From: Seriola aureovittata
Taxonomy: Eukaryota > Chordata > Actinopteri > Carangiformes > Carangidae
Assembly: GCF_021018895.1 (NCBI RefSeq)
Contig: NC_079374.1
Location: forward strand, 4,600,212-4,664,211
DNA length: 64,000 nt
Direction of reading: 5' to 3'
In this document: positions 11,690 to 23,066 of the stretch, piece after piece
Numbering within the stretch: the first letter of the stretch is position 1
How the letters are laid out: every line of letters starts with the position of its first letter
The notes under the pieces: generated by a model
The model's input: the letters and a program-made list of their open reading frames with translations, nothing else
The model's database searches: none
Told to the model about the DNA's origin: nothing
Made by a program: the position numbers and the translations under genes

Positions 11690-12055
11690 TAAATCAAAGC
11701 ACAGTGAGTGAGCGGCTAAAACATTTTTTTGTTAGTTAGCTAACACTGACGCACACACAGCTAACTAGCTAATCGTTACGTCTGCAAGGTGATTGCAAGC
11801 GAAATAATTTCCAAAAACCGCAATTTGCAAGAAGCCAAAAATAAATCTATCAGATCCAGAGATCAAACCTCATGGATTAACTAAAACAAAAACCATTATA
11901 TTTTCATCTGAGCTAAGTCCCAGAGTGTGAGCAAAGTAGGCTGGTAACCAGAGTATAAAGCAATTGAGTAGTGATGAAGGGAAATGATAGCAAAGTAACT
12001 GCTCTCCCGGCTGTATCCAGTTTTTATACGGCCAGACCAACCAATCAGATATGAT

Positions 12056-12133
12056 CAGGGTTTTTCCTGCATAGAGAATTGCAAGGCGGCCGCCTCCGTC
12101 AAATTTCGTGCCACCGCCGCCAAAATTCTGGTA
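12056..12133 (+). mobile_element. hAT-like 5' end fragment, copy 1
   Basis: Begins CAGGGTTTTTCCTGCATAGA and continues through AATTGCAAGGC, a CCGCC-rich part and CAAAATTCTGGTA. The same text recurs at 31526-31610. A CAGGG terminus fits hAT-type ends. Only about 78 bp is shared, so both copies are truncated or end abruptly. Confidence 0.5.
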
Positions 12134-14109
12134 GGCATACTTGTTTTCTCGGTACTCAGAGGATTTGATGTTTGCAACTGCAATTGCGGCTGTACGCCTC
12201 TACGGCAATGTAGTGGGGCTGTACCGTAATCCGTGCATCAGGCAGAGACATCCGAAATTGCCAAGGAAGAAGAATAAGAACGCACTGGATTTTCTGCCTG
12301 CGGTAGGAGGCAGCGACCTGATTGTGGGGCTTTGCCCTCCGTCGTGCCCATGCCTGTAGCCGAGTCCCTGTCTTGGAGACTGAAGTTCCACATGGCCAGA
12401 CAGAATCCAACAATCACAGCCTTTAGCAGGCCAGATAAGCTAATTGGGAGGCTTGACAAGAAGAAAATCTGGGCAAAATATATGAAACCTATCACTTCTT
12501 AATAACAAATGACTTCCTTGTCCAGAAAATGTCCATATGATGTTAAAGTAAAAATCATGGTGTTCGTCTTCGTGAGCATCAAACAGCTTCAATGACATGT
12601 TGAAAAAAGCAGAACCTGAATATAAAAGTGATGTCTCACAAAAGCTTTAATCATATTTTTCAAAATCAGAAGTTTAGGGGTTAATTTCACTTTTTTTTTT
12701 TAATCTAGTCCATCAGCGCAACTCTACTTCCCTTCGTCCTCCTTGACCTGGATTTGTGAACGCTATCAGGCTAAATTCAAGCTGCTCTGTTCATCTGCAA
12801 AGTGTCTTGGAAGAAACTGGCAGTGCTGCACCAATGAGCAGATGTCTGGGAGAATAAATTGGCTGGAGAAAGTTTTTCAGGCACCTGTTCAATCCATCCT
12901 GTTGGGAGACATCAGACAAAGCTGTGCAGAGCCACATTTGCAACAGTGACAGACGTTAAGAAATAGGATGGGTTGATTTAGCGAGTGGTGTGGGTGGAGG
13001 TTTTTTGAATTGCGACTCAAAACTTTATCAATGACAAGACGTAACAAACAAATGATTATAGGAAGAGTTTGTATTTCACGGTCATGGACCAGCATCTTGG
13101 CACAGTTTATCTTAATGAGAATCGAGACTTATTTTACACATCCTCTAGTTATCACATTATTTTCTCATGATAGTAGTGCTGTCATTTAATTCCCCCGTGT
13201 GACCTATGTGTTAATCACTGAAATTTTTACTACTATTCAGTCTCCAGGAATGTCTCTTCCTCTCAAGGCAAAAAGGAAACGACTCCATTATGTAATCGCT
13301 TAAATAGACCATGAAATACAGAAGCTCATTATCTCAATTAAAGGGCCAATCTGGACTGAACGTAAACAAAGAAGCTGCAAAACCTAAAATTAAAATTACA
13401 AATCTGAACGTCCTATCTCTCTAAAAATGATTCATTCACAGGAGCAATTGTATCAACAACTAAATCTAAATTATCTCTTCTAACACTGATAAATGCTTAT
13501 TTACACCAGGAATGTTTGAGCATGAAAGCACCAAATCCTATATTTTTATGGGATAATTATGGATAATTATGATCCATTGAGAACCTAAAAAGTACTGATT
13601 TCTCATGTAGAAAAATTATTTTACACTGTACTGTATGTGAAGGTGAATATACTTGTAACTTATATGGTCAAAAGAAGAAAAAAGGGTTGAAAATCAATTG
13701 AGCTTGTAAGATGTCATGAAAAATAAGTACCAGGTTCAAGAGCTTCAGCCTCATCTTATGGTGTTCAGCAACAAATTAAGCTATAAACCATTAGATATGG
13801 TTAAAAGCTCTGGAAAAATATGAACCTTTGAGATTATTTTGTCACACATACTGGTCAAAAATAAATGTACGCAAAAATACCCTAAAATTACATGATTTGT
13901 TATTAAAGTCAGTAAAGTCGAAAAATTAGCAAATGACAAATTCAATTCTAATAAATAAAAATATTGATGAAATTATGTTTTTTAACTCAAAAAACACTGA
14001 CAATTTTTAATCGCCCCAAATGATGTCAAAAAGGAAATTCCTTTCCCTCAGCGTGAAGCCACTACGACGCTCTGACGAAAAGAGCCTGTAAAGCACCGGC
14101 TGCACTACT
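12134..14109. other. Non-coding, nothing recognised
   Basis: The frames near 12141-12495 overlap on both strands and match no family I know. A short direct repeat GGATAATTAT occurs twice near 13550-13570. No exon is supported. Confidence 0.4.
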
Positions 14110-14212
14110 CACTACTGCTCGAATGCTTTGAGCCTCACTACTGCTCGAATGCTTTGAGCCTCACTACTGCTCGAATGCTTTGAGCCTCACTACTGCTCGA
14201 ATGCTTTGAGCC
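14110..14212. repeat. 26-bp tandem repeat, four copies
   Basis: The unit CACTACTGCTCGAATGCTTT plus GAGCCT repeats four times with no differences that I can see; the last copy lacks its final base. Identity between units suggests recent expansion. Each unit contains the palindromic-looking ACTGCTCGAATG; no coding frame is implied. Confidence 0.95.
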
Positions 14213-14245
14213 AAGGTGATAATTGACGCCAACTAAGGGGGGAGT

Positions 14246-14641
14246 GGGTGTGAGGTGTGGAGGTAAAAAAATGAAGTGGGGAAAATGGAGGTGATGAAAG
14301 TGCCTGTGAATTGAAAAATGAAGTAGTAAAAATAGACGTGAAATGCAAAGTAGTGATAAATTAGCAAGTGATTTGATTAATTTTATTGAAGACAGTGTTG
14401 CTCTGGTAATTAACAGGGCTGTGTTATTTTCTGCTGTCTATCATTCACATCATGCCCAACTGACAATCATCGTTTACAACAAACTATTTCTCTTACTTTC
14501 GCCCAAAATGACTAAGTGTTAGTTGGGGAATTGGCTTTAAATTAATAAAATCACTTGATAAGTTATCACTCCAATTTTAAATTCATATGCATTTTCATCA
14601 CCTCCATTTTAACTTAATTCCTTCCACCCCTCATACTGTGG
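14246..14641. mobile_element. Element with long imperfect inverted repeats
   Basis: The left arm (about 14246-14390) has GTGTGGAGGT, AAAATGGAGGTGATGAAA and AAGTGATTTGATTAATTT. The reverse complement of 14530-14641 gives GGGTGGAAGG, AAAATGGAGGTGATGAAA and AAGTGATTTTATTAATTT in the same order. The arms are about 110-140 bp around a ~140 bp centre. This fits a foldback-type or long-TIR miniature element. No transposase and no clear target duplication. Confidence 0.55.
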
Positions 14642-15099
14642 GACTGGTGGGCATGTGAGGACAACTTCCTGGTTTACTGGGTGATGGAGTCATGGACATT
14701 AAGTTCCATGTGGATGCATGCTCCAGCAGTGTTAATGAGAATAGTGTGTTCTGCTATTCGTTCGACACCCTCACCGTGAAATGATCGGAGGCTATAATAA
14801 AATCATATATACTTCAGTCGGCTACTTAATGATGCAGCCCATACAGTAAAAGCTTAACTCTGTTTTCTTCCACTCCCCGAGGACAATGAACAATCATTTT
14901 ATGTTTGACTGGCATTATTTTCCAGTTTGTGCCATATTGAGTTCTGACATTCATATATTTGCACCCATGCATATTTGCTGCTGACGTGTTTATTTAGATG
15001 TCGTTCATATTTATTGCTGTAATTGACATCCTTTAATGCTATTAATAATTTTGTTGACATTCTTATATATTTTGTTTTGCTGCCATTAATCACTCACTC

Positions 15100-15222
15100 A
15101 TACTTTGTTCTCTTGCTACTTGTTTCTATACTCGTGACGTGTTGTGTTGTATTGTACTTTACGTGTGTTTCTGCGGTGGCAAAGTAATTTCCCTGTGGGA
15201 TCAATAAAGTACCTACCTGGAC
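15100..15222 (+). mobile_element. LINE/SINE 3' tail
   Basis: Ends with GTAATTTCCCTGTGGGATCA followed by ATAAAGTA, the typical 3' end of several fish non-LTR retrotransposons. The upstream 200 bp is T-rich and could be 3' UTR. No reverse-transcriptase residues are visible. Confidence 0.6.
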
Positions 15223-15264
15223 TTGAACATACCCGACTTCTCCAGCGAATGGAATGACTTGAAT

Positions 15265-15360
15265 GACTCACTCAGTCATTGATTCATTCAAGCAGGGATA
15301 CACTCACTCACTCACTGACTGAGAGTATCCCTGCGAACGAATCAATGACTTGAATCAGTC
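15265..15360. repeat. Large imperfect palindrome
   Basis: The arm at 15274-15301 (AGTCATTGATTCATTCAAGC...) pairs with 15325-15350 (...GAACGAATCAATGACT), with GCAGGGATAC against GTATCCCTGC at the inner ends and a 23-base loop of CACT repeats. Homology of the arms continues outward through TGACTCACTCAG/CAGTCACTCAG. It could extrude as a cruciform or be the core of a short DNA element. Confidence 0.75.
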
Positions 15361-15881
15361 ACTCAGTGAGGAGTATATCCGTGCATTTTCGCTCGCAACT
15401 GACTGAGAGCTCAACTGTAATGAACATATCATTTCAGGAAGTGATTCAGTTCAGTTCAATCACCCAAAAGATTTGTTGTTTTTTTTGTTGTTTTTTTTTT
15501 TTTTTAACGAATTGTTCACGAACGATGCTGCACTAGAGTGAGTGTGAGTCTGGCCATCTAATGCAAGTGATACTCTGCTGGTTGCTGCTGATAAAGCAGT
15601 GTTGACTATTTAAGCATCTGTATCAGGGACTTACCATCAGTGAAGCACAGCTCACCACAATATCAACATTTGTTATCAACTCATCTCTCATTCACTGCAG
15701 TGGCTACACAGTAAGAGGACAATGTTCACAGAAGCTGCAATTAGAAATGTCCCAGCAAACCCAAGGGGAAATAACACCCTTGACTGTAACCACGTTGCTT
15801 TTGTGCCTTTTTTGGGAACGCAAAAAAACACTTATGGACAATTTCAAGCATTGTTTTTTGTTGTTTAATTTGGGGGACTTA
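15361..15881. other. Non-coding; poly-T
   Basis: A T-rich run (about 15478-15506) and AACGAATTGTTCACGAACGA, another small inverted repeat. Nothing that codes convincingly. Confidence 0.4.
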
Positions 15882-16245
15882 AAGGTCCTTTATTGTATAA
15901 AGATTTTGATGTCTTTTTTGATTATAAAGCAGGTTTAGGTTTTATATTAATACTGTGAAAGTATCAAGGTGCTCAGTCCACAGAGAAATGCACACAGCCT
16001 GTATTCAGAAACTGAGACCTGAAACCAGCTGTCAGGACTTCTGGAACTTTGTGATGTCACAACAAAGCAGTCACCATCCTCATGCCCCAAGCTCCACCCA
16101 CCTGGACCCACCATCCATCCTTGCAGGATTTGGTTTCTCTGAGTGTTCATCTGAAATCTGCTGTATTATTATTTATTCACTCAGAAAACATCCAGCCAAT
16201 CAGAAGAGAGGCTCAGAGCCTCCTCTCTTCTGAGGACACATATCC
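15882..16245 (-). mobile_element. Miniature element M1, truncated copy
   Basis: Begins AAAGGTCC at a TTAA (15879-15882), then carries in reverse order AGTCCACAGAGAAATGCACA, CTTTGTGATGTCACAACAAA, CACCTGGACCCACCATCC and CAGCCAATCAG. A hairpin at 16201-16232 (CAGAAGAGAG with CTCTCTTCTG) ends the recognisable part. The M1 5' end is missing. Confidence 0.75.
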
Positions 16246-17693
16246 ACTTTGGATTTATATATCAGTAGAAATCCTCGTAGCCAATCTATGAGTTACAAGT
16301 TTCCCCTTTTAGCACATGAACTCAAATTAAACCGATGCTATGTTATATTTATTTCACCGTCAAACCTGATGCATCATTTAGAATAAAACACTAGGAGTCC
16401 ATCAAAAAGTCATATCTCTCCCAGAATGCTATCTGAGAATGACACGTCTATTGCCCAGGGTGCTGGAGCTAGTGCCGTCCTGGGCATTTGCACCAGTGAA
16501 TGGGAATATAGCTAGGACTGATGGCCATTAATTTGCTTTGACTGACTCATTATTTACATCTTGTTTCAAATCCTGGTTGCTGAGTCTTGAAGATGCACAC
16601 ACAAAGCTCCCTCTTTTCCACTTCCTTCCTCATTTTCATCAAATTGAATCCCGTTTTTGAAACTAATAAATGATTTTCGAGTCATTCAATTTATTTATAT
16701 TTTCTCTCTGTATAATTGTTTTCATTGTTGGTGATAAAACTATAGCATTTATAGTTTTATTTCACTGACATCAGCCTCACTGTTTATTGCCCACTCTTCT
16801 ATAAAACCATTCAACTGGCAAAACACAGTTTTTGTAGCTGGTAGCTGTAATTGTGAAGCAGTCTACGGAAACGCAATCTTTTTGTCACAGGTGCTAACCA
16901 CCTCTCATTAAAAATACATTGACCAAACAAGACTGTAGTCATTTTTGGCATTATTGACAGTGACTATTTTTAAATATTGCAGGGAGTAATGGAACAAGAA
17001 GGAGCTGCCTCAATAACCACACAAGCTAACCTACTTTACTGAGCCCTGCTGCTGAAATCAGATAAAATCAGGAATAAAAGAAAAAAAATGCCGCTTATTT
17101 ATTCATCAAAAAGAGCCTGAGTTTGTTTGGCAGCACTGTCAACAGATACACCTGTCATTCTTGTGTTGTATTTCTGATCAAATGGCTGCTAAAAAAAAAA
17201 AAAGTGCTTGCTGTGGGATTGAAAAGATGATTTCTTGTGACCTAGAGATGGAAAAGTGTACAAATCAGACCAACAAGTTAACTCTTCAATATCGCTGGTT
17301 TATTCGTGCACGAAGGACAGATCTGATGTAGGGTACACCAAGTCTCACTGAATGACAGAACTAGAGCTGCTTATATCCTAAATTGATCTGGGCATGGTAA
17401 CTATCATCTGTTGACCTCAAGACCTTTCCCTTCGTGTTTCACTTTTATGCTTACATCCTCCTGGAAGTGAATGCATCACTAAATATCTGCAAGGATGTAG
17501 ATAAACTCCTAAACAACAATATAACCATAAAACCCAGATGTGTAATGGACTTCTTGGTATCCTGCTCCCCCAAAGGTCAGCAGCTTACCCAAGGTTTACA
17601 TTGTTAACATCCTAAAACCAAAGTTGCCAACATGCAAAACAAATACAACCTTACAGGTATTGAACAGCATTTTCTGTTACCATTTAAAGGAGC
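16246..17693. other. Non-coding, nothing recognised
   Basis: No repeat end or exon that I can support. The stretch 17284-17600 has a texture that might be retroelement-derived but without landmarks. Confidence 0.35.
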
Positions 17694-18090
17694 TTTTTGT
17701 AAGTTTAGCTATTGCTACGTAGCCAACGTTAGCATTAATTAACAGCTGCTTACCTACCAGTCCGACCAAGACAGAAAATCGTTGCGTTTATAAGACCAGA
17801 GGTTAGTACATAATACACCCACTGAGCAGCACTACTTCCTCAGTGGATACTGGACGCTACAGTGACTCTGTATCTGAAAGTGACGAGCTAGGTCAACCAG
17901 GACAGGGCTAGCTGGTTAGCATGCTAACTTCAGGAGAAAAGAAGTGATAGACTGAAGCAAAACAAGGGGGTTGCTTTCCACAACTGGAGATAGCTCTTGG
18001 TGAGTAAAGGAAATAAGTTGCTGAACTGGATGTTTCTTCTAGACTGGTAATTAAACCTGTAAGAGTTATTTAGTGATATAGCTAGTTCAG
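17694..18090. mobile_element. TTAA-flanked miniature element M2, copy 1
   Basis: Starts TTAAAGGAGCTTTTTGTAAG and shares CGTTAGCATTAA, CAGCTG, TACTGGACGCTACAGTGACT, GAGTCACTGTAGCG-type (reverse complement) and TTAGCATGCTAAC with 50611-50990. No coding frame. Its right limit is uncertain. Confidence 0.5.
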
Positions 18091-19899
18091 TGCTCTATGT
18101 GGCCAGTTTAAGTTCATGTTTATCAATTCTGGCAGTAAGTAGTAGTAGTAGCCCTACCCTGAGCAGAACCCAAAAGAAAAAAAGAAAGGAAGTTTTTGAA
18201 GTCAGAAAATACATGTGTGCTGTGTTCCCTGCACTTAAATCCAGTTGACTTCCTTACTTATTTAGTGGGTGCTTTTCAATACCTAAACAGGTACTTTCGG
18301 AAGAAGGCTTATTGTAAACACTGTGTTCAAATCATCACCAAGAAATAACCTCTTAAAGTGTAGATGGCATTGAAGTCATACCTTCCATTAAGAAATATTG
18401 ACATGGTAGCTGCTTCTCATTACCATGAATTATTCTTCAAATATTTCCACTTCTTTTCTTTACCAGCAACAAAAAAAAGGAAAAAAAAACCCCAACCCAG
18501 CTGCTCTTCATCTCTGTTTCTGCAGCTTTGCAGCAGCATGTGTGTGTGGACCATGAATAATGCAAACCTGTCAGCGTTGCGTCTACTCTGTATGCTTTAA
18601 ATGGTTAGCCCAGTTTAAAAGTCAGCTTTGAGTAATCTATTATTTATTGTATTACTCTGCCATTGTCCTGAACTCTGCTGAATGCTCTTGTCACATTTTC
18701 GGGAAATGTTTTCTAAAATATGCAACATGGTTAATATGCTAATCCTGACAGCATGTGTTTTGCATTTTGACCACTGTGCTATGAATACAAATAGCAGCTA
18801 TGCTTTAGATCATTGCCACATATTCTAATACAACCAAATCTGAATACCAAATTGAAAAAAAACTCACATGACCAAATGTAGAGTTTTCAGATTGTCTATG
18901 GTCTTCCTTATCTACATGACACCTTTCAAACAAAGCCTTTAAATGAGCTCATACTTGCCATCTATCTACCACCTACCAATCTACTACCCAGCTAATTTCG
19001 TGTCCATTATGGCCTCTCAGTCACGTTTCACCACATTTAGTCCTGGTAATTACATGCTTTCTGTCTACATTGTGATCAAATGCATGTTTTTTTTTCATCA
19101 TGGAAATTAGACTGTCAACCCGTGGTCATGCTGAGTTACCACACAGCGACTCCCGGCATCACTACAGAGGGCTGAGAGATAGGAGCAGTCTCTGCTGCTA
19201 CCGTAGAGTGGTGATGTGATTGATATGAAATATAAAGCCACATAGCACGATGGGGGTAACCTGCATAGCTGGAGTCCAGACCTCTGAATCAATGCCCACA
19301 TCTGACTTTTTGATGCCATTTCATATAATAAACAATTAAATGACTCAAAAAAAATCATAATGAATTGACAAGATATGGCAAACACTTCTAATTTACCTGC
19401 AGGGGATAACTCTCAAGTTTTGTTCTTGAAGTAGGTCAAGTGGAAGAGAGGCATTAGTAGCACCAGATCAATTAGACTTGGACATGATATGACATTCAAG
19501 AGGCTGATATAAAAAGCACAGCATTTATTGTTACTTTAAAATTAGATCCACTCCATAAACCGCGGGGGGCAGAGATGGTTTGATGGGTCCAACAGAGAGA
19601 TATTTGCACTTGAGCAGGAATACAATTTTACTGGTGACACTGGGGGCAATAATTCTGTGACCATGCGGGAGGCAAAAAGATGTGCTCATCAATTGTGAGC
19701 ACAAAAGCATTATTTTCAAACATCCAGGAAAAAGTTTTTTTTTTTTGTTCAAAATCATACGAGCAGACATGATATGCAAATTATATGTGTTGCAGAGGCA
19801 AAAAAGAAAAAAATCGAAAAGCACGTTTTATCCAAGTGCAAAGGATGTAATTAAATACTGTTTTTGAAAAACTTTATTAAATCTGTGAAAAACCCAGAG
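18091..19899. other. Non-coding, nothing recognised
   Basis: AT-rich, with short A and T runs. The frames here (61-97 codons) are unlike any family I know and overlap on opposite strands. No supported exon. Confidence 0.4.
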
Positions 19900-20360
19900 C
19901 TTTTAAAGATCTCCGGTCAACACATCGTCAACGGACTCAGTCCTAATTGCATCTTAATTTCACTCGGCTGGTTTGCATCATTTGATTTGAAAGCTTCCAC
20001 ATAGCATCTCAATTAGAGGAGCTGTTGGCTAATCAGGTTCAGTGATGTGACCGAGCTGCTTGTGAGCTCGCTTAATTCAATTTATTTGTCAACTAAATTC
20101 ATTTGCAAGATGAAATGGAAATCATTCTCCTTGTCTGTTGTATCTGTGACCTCAAAATCACGACGGCGTAATGGAACAGTGCATTTAGCCAGTGTCTCCG
20201 AGGAGTGTAATTTAATGCAAGAGAGCGTGTTGTTAAGTGTTTGTTGTGCCACTCACAGATTCAAAATAAATTTATGTGCCGTATATCCAGGTGATTGTTG
20301 CCTTTGGAATCATGTTTTTGAGAGCTGGAAATGTAGTCATCTTGAGTATAACGTGACTTT
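19900..20360. promoter_or_regulatory. Possible conserved non-coding element
   Basis: Repeat-free stretch with many homeodomain-type cores: CATCTTAATTTC, CTCAATTAGAGG, GGCTAATCAGG, GCTTAATTCAATTTATTTG. It includes a 110-codon frame (20047-20379) that starts at GTG and is probably chance. The call is compositional and needs cross-species alignment. Confidence 0.25.
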
Positions 20361-20789
20361 TGCCTTTCTTGTCTCTTAATGAGCAGCTTTGTCAGATTCT
20401 GTGTGGTCGTCTTTAACGTTTAACTGTAGTAAATCCATCCAGGCAGCTCCCACACAGAGGAAATATATGGACACCATAACAGGAAGACCTGTGGCTGCAT
20501 GCACAAGAAAACAGTCCCAGCTTAGGAGTTATTTAAGAAAGGTCTCAGAAATGGACGAAAATATGATCCAAGTGAAGTAGGTATACAGGTTTTATCAGTC
20601 AGTTAGCCTCAGCATGCACAGAGGTAACCACAATCCATAATCAAATAGTTTACTCTTATGGTTTACTCTTATGGCTTCATTTTTCAGTCCCAGAGCTTGC
20701 TGCTTGGTGTAGCTCTGCGTCTTTTTTACCATTTCTTGTCTTTTTATTCACTTCCTGTTTAATTTGGACTTCATTAACTCTCCTGCTCG
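20361..20789. other. Non-coding, nothing recognised
   Basis: No repeat or exon that I can identify. A direct repeat TTTACTCTTATGG occurs twice at about 20650-20675. Confidence 0.35.
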
Positions 20790-21125
20790 TTTTAGATTCA
20801 ATTGCCGCCACTGTGATTGTCTGCCCCGCCCTAATGTGCTGCAACTCATTGTCTCCTTTCTCCTAGTGTATTTAGTCGGTGCCAGTTCGTCGTTGTTCCT
20901 TTGAGACAAGTCTTCCAGCCGTATTTCCTTGTGTTTAGCCTTTAGTGTGGGACTTCTGCTCAGTTTTTGACCTTGCCTCGGCCTTCTTCCTTTTGAAACC
21001 AGTCTGCCTTGTGTCTTTTGTTCTCCTGTGAAACAACCTTTTTGCTGAGTAAAAGTAACTTTGATTTTCTGGAAACCCTCACCCGTGTTCTGAGTCGTGT
21101 CATTGTCGCATTCAGTTCCTGACAG
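20790..21125 (+). mobile_element. Retroelement-derived sequence (LTR or 3' UTR type)
   Basis: The text GATTGTCTGCCCCGCCC, GTGTATTTAGTCGGTGCCAG, TCGTCGTTGTTCC and CAGTTCCTGACAG resembles a frequent fish retroelement terminal region. No coding part or second terminal repeat is seen in the window, so it would be a solo or truncated piece. The class is not certain. Confidence 0.4.
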
Positions 21126-21839
21126 ATACCAACAACACTGAGGGAGATCACTGTATCAATTCACGCTTTCCTGTGTGTGCAACGTGAGCATGTGTCATTG
21201 AAATGAAATATCATCAACTCAAGCTGTGACAGTGTTAAATGCCTCACAGTATTGTACTGGGTGAGAAACACAGTGGGGGAACTGAACAGCTGAGATTGTT
21301 TGCAAATAGCTTTTGTCTTCATGACTGTACGACTTAATAAAGTTTCATGAAAAGAGAAAACAACATAAAGATTTTTGTTAGATTTTATTACTTAGTGTGA
21401 CATTTAGTTTTAGGGAGCCTTGTTAACACGACTCCACAGTACATTTATTTGTGCAGACATAATCAAATATTTCCCCCTCATGTGTTTCCTCACTAAAAGG
21501 AAAGGCTGGTAATATTCTGTATTGTTCTTACCATCAACAAATCCCATTACAAAAGACCAAAACCAACAATGCCTGTATCTAACTTGTGCTTGAGTTGTCA
21601 AAGCCTGATATATTTTACACCTCTTACGCCATAGTGCTCCACAGTTGAAAATAGTCCCCCAACAAATGCGCTATTTTCCCCCTGTTTAAGTACAGTAATA
21701 TCTATCAAAACCTACAGTTTTAGCACATGACCTATGCTAGATATTAAGTTTTACATCTTCAACGGGAACAATAAGGCTTGTGACTGAGCGCCACAGAAGT
21801 GAGAGAGTGTGTATGGCCTACCACACTGTCGGTTTTGGT
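21126..21839. other. Probable old repeat, unclassified
   Basis: Contains GTTGAAAATAGTCCCCCAAC and GCGCTATTTTCCCCCTG, phrases I associate with dispersed fish repeats. Continuous with the duplicated segment that begins at about 21840. No exon. Confidence 0.3.
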
Positions 21840-22731
21840 GTTTTCATTGGATTTGCTGACTGTAAAAAAAAAAAAAAAAAAATTTTTTTAAATCGAGTGT
21901 CCTCAGTTTTATTTTTCAACCTACAGCGCTCCGAGCACATTTATCTATACACTGCCATGATCTGAAGCAACCTCTTAAAAACAGATTGACCTTCTCTCGC
22001 TGTTACCTCTGTTAGAGCTACTTTCTTGACTTTCTACACACTTGAGCTCTCAAGAGTCAGCAGTCATAGCGTGTTGTCTGTCGCAGGGAAATTGACCTTA
22101 TTCTATTTTTCTTAGCCCTTTGACGATAGGCACTACATCTAGGCTGAACCAAGCTGGGCTTTCCTCCACTCTTTCCGGAATAGATGAAAGGCACCACAAT
22201 ATCCGGTTCTGTGGAAAACCAGCAGCACCGTTTTGTCAACTTTGCGAAACACCATGTTACTCCTCCTCCATTTTTCTCCATAAAATACAAATACCACTAT
22301 TGCAAGGGCTCGATTAATCCTTAGCTTCATTGTTTACCAATATAGCGACACAGATGGACAATGCATACAGTTGACATTTTATTCTTGTATATTGACTTGT
22401 TGTTTAGAGACCACAATAGAACTTTTGTCTGTTTACAAGAAGAAAACTTCAGAAGCTCCTCCCCAATCTTCAATCTGAAGTTCTCTCCAATTGATGAAGT
22501 CGCGCATTCAAGGAAATGCATATGTACGTTACCTCCTCAGATGCTGCATCATATTTTTTCAACATCCTTGCTTATACATTTTCCTGGGTTTCGATTAATT
22601 TTAACAATTTTCACAAATAAGTTGCTAAATTACGGTATGAAAAGTGATTTAAGCAGCTGAGTAGGTTTTGCCTCACAGAGAGCTGTGCTATGCTGTTAGC
22701 AGAGAACCGAAAAAAAGTTGAGACTGATTTT

Positions 22732-22915
22732 GCCTCATCACTGGGTATGACCGGAGCGGAGGAAATGTCCCTGACCCAGCGACAGTCAGACAAGGAGAGC
22801 TCAACGGCAGATGCTTGTGAGTCATTTATCTCACTTGCGCTTTGACACTGAAGCCGTTATTGTCTGGCTTCTGCACAGAACAGCTCAAGCCTCTCACATC
22901 AAAGCAGCTGCACCA
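22732..22915 (+). other. Near-invariant 184 bp core, copy 1
   Basis: It aligns without gaps to 25746-25929 with two differences (22758 and 22839), while the flanking duplicated DNA shows many. It contains an ATG-initiated frame (22747-22845, 32 codons) with a G at -3; both differences are third-position GCG/GCA changes and leave Ala unchanged. Both are also CpG to CpA transitions, so silent status may be accidental. Identity continues 70 bp past the stop. Visible sites include TGAGTCA (AP-1 type) and CAGCTG (E-box). It could be an enhancer, a small exon or a gene-conversion tract. Confidence 0.5.
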
Positions 22916-23030
22916 TACCACTCGTAAATGGAGCCATTTTAAAATCAGAGTATGAAATATGAATATTGGTTCCACTGAAGCGCAGAGAAAGGCTTAGGTC
23001 TTCATTTTCTACAAAGAAAAGCCCATCAAG

Positions 23031-23066
23031 AGAGAGAGCGAGAGAGAGAGAGAGAGAGAGAGAGAG
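23031..23066. repeat. (GA)n microsatellite
   Basis: About 36 bases of AG repeats with one C interruption. The homologous place in the second duplicate (about 26046-26062) has only a short purine run, so the expansion came after the duplication. Confidence 0.95.

Noticed and set aside
14110..14212. CRISPR-like array
   Set aside because: Units are contiguous without spacers; it is a plain tandem repeat in a vertebrate genome.
17284..17650. Possible long terminal repeat
   Set aside because: No paired repeat, primer-binding site or TG...CA limits could be fixed.
20047..20379. 110-codon frame
   Set aside because: It starts at GTG, which is not a normal start in this genome type, and shows no domain or splice context.
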